Source: Streptosporangiaceae bacterium (GTDB lineage Bacteria; Actinomycetota; Actinomycetes; Streptosporangiales; Streptosporangiaceae). From it: a stretch of 6,373 nucleotides of DNA. The position numbers were made by a program, and so were the translations under genes. Shown in pieces: positions 1-5,257 of this stretch. Every line of letters begins with the position of its first letter. Position 1 is the stretch's first letter. The stretch spans positions 1 through 6,373 of the forward strand of contig JASIBM010000658.1 in the NCBI GenBank assembly GCA_030045175.1. The letters run 5' to 3'. The notes beneath the pieces were generated by a model, which saw only the letters and a program-made list of their open reading frames with translations, ran no database searches and had not been told where the DNA came from.

Positions 1-323
1 ACAGCCGCGGCAGCGGGTGGCGCACTGACAATCTGAGCGACCCGCGTGGCGGGCGGTGTTCTCGTGGGCCATGCGTGGGCCAGATCAGCGAACCGCCGAG
101 CCTCTGCCGCCCTGGCGGAGCCTGCCACGGCATGCCACCAAACGACCGCCAGCCAAGGCGAAGCGGCTCAGTAAACCGCTCGATCAGGCCGGATCCCGTC
201 CGTCATTCGTCCGTAACCACCGCTACGCGGCGGCTCCCGGCGGTACATCATGATACATACTGCGACAGCAGTAAGACAGCCCGCAGACCGCGGTATGCGC
301 AGGTCATGGGCCGTTTTCGCAGG
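1..323. other. Left-edge stretch with no confident gene
   Basis: No reading frame here looks like a protein I recognise. One plus-strand frame stays open from the left edge through the tRNA and into the phosphoribosyltransferase, so it is a shadow. The first bases could be the 3' tail of a plus-strand gene entering from the left: one frame reads QPRQRVAH and stops at 26-28 with G or C in every third position, and another stops at 34-36. Neither can be confirmed from so few codons. The only local structures I see are an 8-bp palindrome ATCATGAT (247-254) and a 4-bp stem CCGC/GCGG (281-293) on the 3' side of the tRNA, too weak to call a terminator. Confidence 0.4.
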
Positions 324-408
324 TGGTGGCAGGTGTTGGGTTCGAACCAACGTAGGCTGAGCCGACGGTTTTACAGACCGCTCCCTTTGGCCACTCGGGC
401 AACCTGCC
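324..408 (-). tRNA. tRNA-Tyr (anticodon GTA)
   Basis: Read on the minus strand this folds as a complete 85-nt class II tRNA. It has a 7-bp acceptor stem GGCAGGT/ACCTGCC, a D-arm with CCC/GGG, and a 5-bp anticodon stem GCGGT/ACCGT (one G-U pair) around the loop CTGTAAA. The anticodon GTA lies at plus-strand 372-374. A 13-nt variable arm follows, then a T-arm GTTGG-TTCGAAC-CCAAC, discriminator A and an encoded CCA (324-326). The long variable arm with a GTA anticodon is characteristic of bacterial tRNA-Tyr. It decodes UAC and UAU. It is transcribed away from the downstream phosphoribosyltransferase gene and appears to be a single-tRNA unit. No copy of its 3' end occurs elsewhere in the window, so there is no sign of a tRNA-targeted integrated element here. 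Confidence 0.97.
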
Positions 409-438
409 TTGCGCCGCCCGCCAAGGACGGCACGATGA

Positions 439-467
439 AGGATAGCGGAAGCTACCGGGTACGTCAG
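439..467 (-). promoter_or_regulatory. Candidate promoter of the tRNA-Tyr gene
   Basis: On the minus strand a CTGACG -35 box (462-467) and a TATCCT -10 box (439-444) are separated by exactly 17 bases. This would start transcription near position 432, about 24 bases before the mature tRNA 5' end at 408. The match to the vegetative consensus (TTGACA / TATAAT) is reasonable for a high-GC genome, and the placement fits a stable-RNA gene. It is judged by eye only. Confidence 0.55.
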
Positions 468-477
468 CATCAGGGCC

Positions 478-503
478 GGTCCGCGTCCAGCCGGGCGCGG
501 ACC
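478..503. repeat. Perfect 8-bp inverted repeat between divergent tRNA-Tyr and phosphoribosyltransferase
   Basis: GGTCCGCG (478-485) and CGCGGACC (496-503) are perfect reverse complements separated by 10 bases. The dyad sits 11 bp upstream of the proposed -35 box of the tRNA promoter and 79 bp upstream of the phosphoribosyltransferase start. It could be a protein-binding dyad or an RNA hairpin in the leader of the plus-strand gene. There is no T-tract after it. Function unknown. Confidence 0.5.
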
Positions 504-572
504 CATGACAAGCCTGGGTTCACGCCACCGGCAAGAAGGCTACGGACCCGGACAAACGACCCGCAGGCACCT

Positions 573-577
573 GGGAG
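573..577 (+). promoter_or_regulatory. Ribosome binding site that decides the phosphoribosyltransferase start
   Basis: GGGAG lies 5 bases before the GTG at 583. The upstream in-frame starts (ATG at 505, GTG at 577) have no comparable purine-rich site at a proper distance, and the residues encoded between 505 and 583 do not look like part of the family fold. This supports translation from 583. Confidence 0.6.
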
Positions 578-582
578 TGACC

Positions 583-1230
583 GTGCGATTTACCGACCGG
601 ATCGACGCCGGCCAGCGCCTCGCCAAGCGGCTGGGCCACCTGCGCGGCGCCGACGTGGTCGTGCTCGGCCTGCCGCGCGGCGGGGTGCCGGTCGCTTACG
701 AGGTGGCAAGGGCGCTTGGAGCCCCGCTCGACGTGATCATGGTGCGCAAGCTCGGCCTGCCGCACCAGCCCGAACTCGCCATGGGCGCGATAGGCGAGGG
801 CGGCGTCCGGGTAAGCAACGACGATGTGGTGCACCGCGCGGCCGTCACCGGGCCGGAGATCGCCTTCGTCGAAGAACGCGAGCGTCATGAGCTCGATCAG
901 CAGGCCAAGCGGTTCAGGGCAGGGGAGAAAGGCGTGGACCTAACCGACCGCACGGCGATCGTGATCGACGATGGCATCGCGACAGGCTCCACCGCGGCCG
1001 CCGCTTGCGAGGTCGCCCGCCGCCGCGGCGCGGCCCGGGTGGTGCTGGCGGTCCCGGTCGGCGCGCCCGAGTCGATCGAGGCGCTTCGCGACGTCTGCGA
1101 TGAGGTCGTGTGCCTGCTGAGCCCTTCGTTCTTCATGGCGGTCGGCAGCTGGTACGACGATTTCAGCAGCGTGCCAGACGCGGAGGTGACCGCCCTTTTG
1201 CAGCGGGCCTGCGAATCACACGCTGAGTAA
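583..1230 (+). CDS. Predicted phosphoribosyltransferase (COG1926-type, type I PRTase fold)
   Basis: The protein is 215 residues from a GTG start chosen for its GGGAG site and because MRFTDRIDAGQRLA is a typical N-terminus of this family. An upstream ATG at 505 would add 26 unlikely residues. Visible motifs are LPRGGVPVA near residues 30-38, the PRPP-binding loop AIVIDDGIATGSTAAAA at about 125-141 (the PRTase signature of two acidic residues followed by a small-residue loop), and a C-terminal segment SPSFFMAVGSWYDDF at about 160-174 that is typical of these stand-alone proteins. Type I PRTases bind 5-phosphoribosyl-1-pyrophosphate and usually transfer ribose phosphate to a base. The acceptor of this subgroup is not known to me, so no gene symbol is given. 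The length is normal and the motifs are intact. It is cytosolic, with no signal peptide or membrane segment. It is probably a single-gene unit, 229 bp upstream of korA. Confidence 0.88.
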   Translation: MRFTDRIDAGQRLAKRLGHLRGADVVVLGLPRGGVPVAYEVARALGAPLDVIMVRKLGLPHQPELAMGAIGEGGVRVSNDDVVHRAAVTGPEIAFVEERERHELDQQAKRFRAGEKGVDLTDRTAIVIDDGIATGSTAAAACEVARRRGAARVVLAVPVGAPESIEALRDVCDEVVCLLSPSFFMAVGSWYDDFSSVPDAEVTALLQRACESHAE

Positions 1231-1250
1231 TCCGACGTGACCCAGGTGGG

Positions 1251-1275
1251 CCGCTCGATCGGATACCCTGAGCGG
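1251..1275. repeat. Inverted repeat after the phosphoribosyltransferase gene
   Basis: CCGCTC (1251-1256) and GAGCGG (1270-1275) form a perfect 6-bp inverted repeat with a 13-base spacer, starting 20 bases after the stop codon at 1230. The spacer contains a -10-like GATACCCT, so the dyad might be an operator over a korAB promoter. It could equally be a weak U-less terminator for the upstream gene. I find no convincing -35 box at the right distance. The rest of the 1231-1459 gap shows no gene. Confidence 0.25.
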
Positions 1276-1442
1276 AGAGCAGCGACGTACCGCGCCCCCC
1301 ACCGCACGCCGTCTGTGCGTCTGCGACCGACATCCCTCGCCGCGGCAGCCGCCACCAGAGCGCACGGCAAGAGAGCGCGCAGGCGATCGCGGATAGCAAG
1401 CTTGAGCAGGACAGGACGTACGACAACGACGTCAACGCCGCC

Positions 1443-1456
1443 GGAGGAGGCCCTCC
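1443..1456 (+). promoter_or_regulatory. korA ribosome binding site inside a perfect short hairpin
   Basis: The purine run GGAGGAGG (1443-1450) is the obvious Shine-Dalgarno for the GTG at 1460, with a 9-base spacing. Its first five bases GGAGG (1443-1447) pair perfectly with CCTCC (1452-1456) across a four-base loop AGGC. In the mRNA the ribosome site would therefore be partly masked, with only AGG of the loop free. This could tune korA translation. Whether it is regulated cannot be told from the sequence. Confidence 0.6.
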
Positions 1457-1459
1457 ACT

Positions 1460-3328
1460 GTGACCAAGCAAGTACAGCAGCTTGACCGGGTGATCATCAG
1501 GTTCGCCGGGGACTCCGGCGACGGCATGCAGCTCACCGGGGACAGGTTCACGCAGGAGACGGCGACCTACGGCAACGACCTGTCTACGCTGCCCAACTTC
1601 CCCGCGGAGATCAGGGCGCCCGCCGGGACCCTGCCGGGGGTGTCCAGCTTCCAGCTGCACTTCGCCGACCACGACATCCTGACTCCCGGCGACGCGCCCG
1701 ACGTCCTCGTGGCGATGAACCCGGCCGCGCTCAAGGCGAATATCACAGACCTGCCCCGCGGCGCCGACATCATCGCCAACACCGACGAGTTCACCAAGCG
1801 GAACCTGGCCAAGGTTGGCTACGAGAGCAACCCGCTCGAGGACGGCTCGCTCGATAGCTATCAGCTGCACGCGATCCCGATCACGTCGGTGACCGTTAAG
1901 GCGCTCGAGGGCCTCGACATCAGCAAGAAGGACGCCGAGCGGGCCAAGAACATGTTCTCCCTCGGCCTGTTGTGCTGGCTATATAACCGCCCGGCCGAAG
2001 GCACGATCCGTTTCCTCGAGTCGAAGTTCGCGTCCAAGCCGGATATCATGCGGGCGAACATCGCGGCCTTCCAGGCCGGCCTGAACTACGGCGAGACGAC
2101 CGAGGAGTTCTCGGTCCAGTACGAGATCAAGCCGGCCGCGCTGCCCCCTGGCAGGTACCGTAACATCACCGGCAACACCGCGCTCGCGAACGGCCTGGTC
2201 GCCGCCAGCCAGCTCGCCGGGCTGTCGCTGTTCCTCGGCTCGTACCCGATCACCCCGGCCTCGGACATCTTGCACGAGCTGTCCAAGCACAAGCGGTTCG
2301 GCGTGCGCACGTTCCAGGCTGAGGACGAGATCAGTGGCGTGGGCGCCGCGCTCGGCGCCTCGTTCGGCGGCGCCATCGGCGTTACGACGACCTCGGGTCC
2401 TGGGATGTGCCTGAAGGCCGAGACCATCGGCCTCGCCGCCGCGGTCGAGCTGCCGCTCATCATCTGCGACATCCAGCGGGCGGGCCCGTCCACCGGCATG
2501 CCCACCAAGACCGAGCAGGCCGACCTGCTGATGGCGCTTTACGGACGCAACGGCGAGTCGCCGGTCGTCGTGCTCGCGCCTGCGACGCCTGGCGACTGCT
2601 TCATGATCGCGTTCGAGGCGGTCAGGATCGCGGTCAAGTACCGCACGCCGGTCATCATCTTGTCCGACGGGTACCTGGCGAACGGCTCGGAGCCGTGGCG
2701 CATCCCCGACCTCACCGAACTGCCCGACATACGGTCCGAGTTTGCCTTCGCGCCGCCTCCCATTACCAGCGCCAACGGAACGCCCGAGCCATTCTTGCCA
2801 TTCCTGCGTGATCCGAAGACCCTCGCGAGGCCCTGGGCCATCCCCGGCACTCCTGGCCTGGAGCACAGGATCGGCGGCCTCGAGAAGGCCGACGGCACGG
2901 GAACGATTTCCTACGACCCGGACAACCACGACAAGATGGTCAGGCTCAGGCAGGCCAAGATCGATGGCATCGCCTCGGACATCACGCCGCTTGAGGTCGA
3001 CGATCCGAACGGCGATGCGCGCGTGCTCGTGCTCGGCTGGGGATCTGTGTTCGGCTCGATCGGCGCCGCGGTCCGGCGGGTCAGGCTCGCCGGGGGCTCG
3101 GTCGCGCAGGCGCACCTGCGGCACCTGTCCCCGTTCCCCGCCAACCTGCCCGACGTGCTGAAGCGGTACGACAAGGTGCTCGTTCCCGAGATCAACCTCG
3201 GCCAGCTCGCCCTGCTGCTGCGCGGCAGGTACCTGGTCGACGTGATCTCCTACAACCACGTCCGGGGGCTCCCATTCCGCGCCGCCGAGCTGAGCGGCGT
3301 CATCCAGGATGTGATCGCGAATGTCTGA
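1460..3328 (+). CDS. korA: 2-oxoacid:ferredoxin oxidoreductase, fused gamma-alpha subunit (probably 2-oxoglutarate type, KorA)
   Basis: This 622-residue protein has the fused architecture of actinobacterial and archaeal OFOR large subunits. The gamma domain is at about 10-205 (starting VIIRFAGDSGDGMQLTGDRF) and the alpha domain at about 232-622. The alpha part has YPITP at 262-266, which contacts the thiamine diphosphate pyrimidine, AEDEISG at 287-293, TTSGPGM at 310-316, and the substrate-region motif GPSTGMPTKTEQADL at 342-355. With KorB it would oxidatively decarboxylate a 2-oxoacid to acyl-CoA plus CO2 and pass electrons to ferredoxin in the cytosol. The 2-oxoglutarate assignment rests on resemblance to mycobacterial KorA (about 650 residues, from memory). 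Other 2-oxoacids are possible. The GTG start is supported by GGAGGAGG nine bases upstream. The stop overlaps the korB start, so the two are co-transcribed and probably translationally coupled. Arginine codon AGG is unusually frequent. Confidence 0.95.
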   Translation: MTKQVQQLDRVIIRFAGDSGDGMQLTGDRFTQETATYGNDLSTLPNFPAEIRAPAGTLPGVSSFQLHFADHDILTPGDAPDVLVAMNPAALKANITDLPRGADIIANTDEFTKRNLAKVGYESNPLEDGSLDSYQLHAIPITSVTVKALEGLDISKKDAERAKNMFSLGLLCWLYNRPAEGTIRFLESKFASKPDIMRANIAAFQAGLNYGETTEEFSVQYEIKPAALPPGRYRNITGNTALANGLVAASQLAGLSLFLGSYPITPASDILHELSKHKRFGVRTFQAEDEISGVGAALGASFGGAIGVTTTSGPGMCLKAETIGLAAAVELPLIICDIQRAGPSTGMPTKTEQADLLMALYGRNGESPVVVLAPATPGDCFMIAFEAVRIAVKYRTPVIILSDGYLANGSEPWRIPDLTELPDIRSEFAFAPPPITSANGTPEPFLPFLRDPKTLARPWAIPGTPGLEHRIGGLEKADGTGTISYDPDNHDKMVRLRQAKIDGIASDITPLEVDDPNGDARVLVLGWGSVFGSIGAAVRRVRLAGGSVAQAHLRHLSPFPANLPDVLKRYDKVLVPEINLGQLALLLRGRYLVDVISYNHVRGLPFRAAELSGVIQDVIANV

Positions 3329-4412
3329 ACTACCCAGCACCCAGTCGGACGGGCCCAACGGCGGGCGCCTCGGGTCGCTGACGCTGGTGCCGAAGGCCAC
3401 CGACAAGCTCTCGGTCAAGGACGTCAAGTCCGACCAGGAGGTCAGGTGGTGCCCCGGCTGCGGCGACTACGCCATCCTGGCCGCGTTCCAGTCGTTCTTG
3501 CCCGAGCTCGACGTGCCTAGGGAGAACCTCGTCATCATCTCGGGCATCGGCTGCTCCTCCAGGCTGCCGTACTACGTCAATAGCTACGGCCTGCACTCGA
3601 TCCACGGCCGCGCGCCCGCGATCGCGACCGGTATTGCCGCGTCGCGGCAGGACCTGTCGGTCTGGGTGATCACGGGTGACGGTGACGCGCTGTCCATCGG
3701 CGGCAACCACCTCATTCACGCGCTGCGCCGTAACGTCAACATCAAGATCTTGCTTTTCAACAACAGGATCTACGGACTCACCAAGGGCCAGTACTCGCCC
3801 ACTTCGGAACAGGGCAAGGTGACCAAGTCGACGCCATACGGATCGCTGGACACCCCGTTCAACCCGGTCTCGCTCGCGCTCGGCGCCGAGGCCAGCTTCG
3901 TCGCCCGCACGATCGACTCCGACCGCAAGCACCTGACCAGCGTGCTGCGCGCCGCGGCCGACCACAGGGGCACGGCGTTCATCGAGATCTACCAGAACTG
4001 CCCGATATTCAACGACGATGCGTTCGCGCCGGTCACCGCGCCCGGCTCGCGGGACGAGCACGTGATCAGGCTCGAGCACGGGCAGCCGATCAGGTTCGGC
4101 GCGGACGAGGGCTACGGCCTGCGGTTCGGTAGGCTCGGATCGCTCGAGGCCGTGCGGGCCGAGTCCGCTGACCCTGACACCCTGCTCGTGCACGACGCGC
4201 ACGCGGCTGACGTGTCATACGCGTTCGCGCTGAGCAGGCTGGATACCGTCGACTTCGCGCACACCCCGATCGGCATCTTCAGGGACGTGCAGCGCTCGAC
4301 CTACGACGACGCGATGACGGCGCAACTCGACTCGGCCCGCGACCGCCAGGGACCAGGCGACCTGGCCAAGCTGCTGGCCGGCGCCGACACCTGGGACGTC
4401 GGCGCACCCTGA
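3321..4412 (+). CDS. korB: 2-oxoacid:ferredoxin oxidoreductase, beta subunit (KorB)
   Basis: The 363-residue beta subunit binds thiamine diphosphate and one [4Fe-4S] cluster. Visible residues are WCPGCGDY (Cys44, Cys47), GIGCSSR (Cys78) and QNCPIFND (Cys227), the four cysteines that ligate the cluster in this family. The ThDP/Mg signature GDGDALSIGGNH is at 119-130, followed by LLFNNRIYGLTKGQYSPT at 144-161. About 40 residues precede the first cysteine, longer than in archaeal beta subunits but, from memory, usual for actinobacterial KorB (about 370 residues). ATG at 3321 overlaps the korA stop by 8 bases. The only SD-like bases, AGGA at 3306-3309, sit 11 bases away, so coupling to korA translation is likely. 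No delta (ferredoxin-domain) subunit follows; the partner ferredoxin must be encoded elsewhere. The gene ends at a convergent junction with a strong hairpin. Confidence 0.96.
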   Translation: MSELPSTQSDGPNGGRLGSLTLVPKATDKLSVKDVKSDQEVRWCPGCGDYAILAAFQSFLPELDVPRENLVIISGIGCSSRLPYYVNSYGLHSIHGRAPAIATGIAASRQDLSVWVITGDGDALSIGGNHLIHALRRNVNIKILLFNNRIYGLTKGQYSPTSEQGKVTKSTPYGSLDTPFNPVSLALGAEASFVARTIDSDRKHLTSVLRAAADHRGTAFIEIYQNCPIFNDDAFAPVTAPGSRDEHVIRLEHGQPIRFGADEGYGLRFGRLGSLEAVRAESADPDTLLVHDAHAADVSYAFALSRLDTVDFAHTPIGIFRDVQRSTYDDAMTAQLDSARDRQGPGDLAKLLAGADTWDVGAP

Positions 4413-4438
4413 CGCGTCGCGATGGGGAGCCGCGGCTG

Positions 4439-4459
4439 AGCGGGCGTCTGCCGCCCGCT
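4439..4459. terminator. Bidirectional hairpin terminator between korB and the lipoprotein gene
   Basis: AGCGGGCG (4439-4446) and CGCCCGCT (4452-4459) form a perfect 8-bp, almost all-GC stem with a 5-base loop, placed 26 bases after the korB stop. The far arm overlaps the TAG stop of the minus-strand lipoprotein gene (4458-4460). There is no T-tract on either side, as is common for actinobacterial terminators. The symmetry lets it serve both converging transcripts. A second palindrome AGCCGCGGCT (4428-4437) directly precedes it and may add to the structure. Confidence 0.65.
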
Positions 4460-5141
4460 AGTCGTGGAAGATCTTGCTTGCCGGGGGCGCGCTTATCGGC
4501 GGGACGGCATTCCAGTCGCTGAAGCTCAGCGTGCCGACCTTCGCAATGATGCAGCCGAGCAGGTAATGCGGCTCGTTCTTCGCCACGAACAGATGCACTC
4601 CGCTTCCGCTCATCTCGTAGGCGGGCTGACCCTGATACGTCGTGACGACCAGGTTCGGCACCTGCGAGGGAACCGGGAACTTGCTCTCGACCGACTTACC
4701 TATAGCAGAGAGGCCGAACGAGGTGAAGGTACTGGCGGGCAAGGCGAGGTACTTCCCGCACATCAGCGCGCAGGCACTCGCTGGAACTCCCTGGGATGTG
4801 TGCATACTGTTGAAGAACTTCTTGCTGACGTACACGTATGCCTTGCCGCCCGCGCTCACGACCTGCTCGGCCAGTGGGCCTGCGGTGATAGTGCCGCTCA
4901 TGTCCCCGGACCGGAACTCACCCACGTTGACCGTGACTACCTTGCCGCCGCTGCTCAGGGTGCCCGACATCCGGACGCTGTTAGCGTGGACGAAACCTGA
5001 CTTCATCGAGGAGAAGATCTCTGACACTGTGGGCCCGTTCGACCCTGGGGCCTTCGATACGCCTGATGAGCAGCCGACCAGCGCCAGCGCTACCCCGGCG
5101 GTCGTCATCGCCAGCATGGATCTCGACTTCATTGTTAGCAT
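4458..5141 (-). CDS. Secreted lipoprotein of unknown function (LppX/LprAFG-like character)
   Basis: The 227-residue product starts with a basic stretch (MLTMKSR), a hydrophobic core and the lipobox LVGC with Cys24 as the expected lipidated residue. It should be exported by Sec, lipid-anchored and displayed on the outer face of the membrane. The mature part is rich in Ser, Gly, Val and Thr with alternating beta-type segments (VRMSGTLSSGGKVVTVNV, then GTITAGP and KAYVYVSKKFF). This resembles the ligand- or lipid-binding half-barrel lipoproteins widespread in actinomycetes, but that is inference from pattern. Three further cysteines (Cys124, Cys128 in CALMCGKY, and Cys187) could form a disulfide. 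The start at 5141 is preferred over ATG at 5132 because AGAAGG lies 8 bases upstream of it. The gene is monocistronic, convergent with korB and divergent from the crotonase gene. Confidence 0.85.
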   Translation of the reverse strand: MLTMKSRSMLAMTTAGVALALVGCSSGVSKAPGSNGPTVSEIFSSMKSGFVHANSVRMSGTLSSGGKVVTVNVGEFRSGDMSGTITAGPLAEQVVSAGGKAYVYVSKKFFNSMHTSQGVPASACALMCGKYLALPASTFTSFGLSAIGKSVESKFPVPSQVPNLVVTTYQGQPAYEMSGSGVHLFVAKNEPHYLLGCIIAKVGTLSFSDWNAVPPISAPPASKIFHD

Positions 5142-5149
5142 CTCATTAA

Positions 5150-5155
5150 CCTTCT
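5150..5155 (-). promoter_or_regulatory. Ribosome binding site of the lipoprotein gene
   Basis: AGAAGG on the minus strand is spaced 8 bases from the ATG at 5141 and 17 bases from the in-frame ATG at 5132, which favours the longer protein. An out-of-frame ATG at 5146 between them opens only a four-codon frame (ATG AGA TGC TAA) and is probably chance. Confidence 0.6.
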
Positions 5156-5166
5156 AGCTATCTACA

Positions 5167-5193
5167 CGAACCATGCGAATGATCCGAATGACC
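5167..5193. repeat. Three phased 9-bp direct repeats in the divergent intergenic region
   Basis: CGAATGATC (5176-5184) and CGAATGACC (5185-5193) are adjacent with one mismatch. They are preceded without a gap by a weaker copy CGAACCATG (5167-5175) that matches the first at 6 of 9 positions. The CGAA core therefore recurs exactly every 9 bp. They lie between the start codons of the lipoprotein and crotonase genes, just downstream of a candidate lipoprotein promoter, which is a usual position for repressor sites. The regulator is unknown. Confidence 0.45.
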
Positions 5194-5195
5194 GG

Positions 5196-5224
5196 ATTAT
5201 TGAAGATACAAGCCGATAGTACAG
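5196..5224 (-). promoter_or_regulatory. Candidate promoter of the lipoprotein gene
   Basis: On the minus strand AATAAT (5196-5201) matches the -10 consensus at five of six positions, with a poor -35 hexamer CTGTAC (5219-5224) 17 bases upstream. The predicted start near 5189 would give a leader of about 48 bases before the ATG at 5141. The -35 falls inside the AGTACA-N7-TGTACT dyad and the start site falls inside the 9-bp repeats. The -35 match is weak, so confidence is low. Confidence 0.3.
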
Positions 5225-5236
5225 AGTGCGTGTACT
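5218..5236. promoter_or_regulatory. Operator-like perfect inverted repeat AGTACA-N7-TGTACT
   Basis: AGTACA (5218-5223) and TGTACT (5231-5236) are perfect reverse complements around a 7-base spacer. The half-site centres are 13 bp apart, and the dyad is 21 bases upstream of the crotonase start codon. The size and symmetry fit a dimeric helix-turn-helix regulator. Position suggests control of the crotonase gene, the divergent lipoprotein gene, or both. A 6-bp stem with a 7-base loop in mRNA is an alternative reading. No regulator gene is present in the window. Confidence 0.45.
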
Positions 5237-5257
5237 CCACAGGCAACGAGCTGCGGG

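Noticed and set aside
324..350. tRNA-Tyr 3' end as an integration (att) site
   Set aside because: No second copy of the tRNA 3' segment and no integrase or phage-like gene appear in the window.
168..506. Minus-strand open frame of 112 codons upstream of and across the tRNA
   Set aside because: It contains the entire tRNA-Tyr gene in the sense orientation and has no convincing ribosome site.
75..890. Long plus-strand open frame of 271 codons
   Set aside because: It runs through the tRNA-Tyr gene and over the phosphoribosyltransferase in another frame, and its Arg/Pro-rich product has no family features. It is an artefact of high GC.
1979..3427. Minus-strand open frame of 482 codons opposite korA
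   Set aside because: Its low-complexity Arg/Asp/Gly/Val composition mirrors the korA codons on the other strand, and korA has clear conserved motifs.
583..4412. Phosphoribosyltransferase and korAB as one operon
   Set aside because: They share a strand, but a 229-bp gap with an inverted repeat separates them and there is no functional link. Read-through cannot be excluded.
4464..5157. Plus-strand open frames opposite the lipoprotein gene
   Set aside because: The minus strand has a lipobox signal peptide, an SD site and a coherent mature protein. The plus frames show no motif.
5159..5164. Minus-strand TAGATA as the -10 box of the lipoprotein gene
   Set aside because: It lies only a few bases from the AGAAGG ribosome site, leaving almost no leader, and has no matching -35. 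AATAAT at 5196-5201 fits better.
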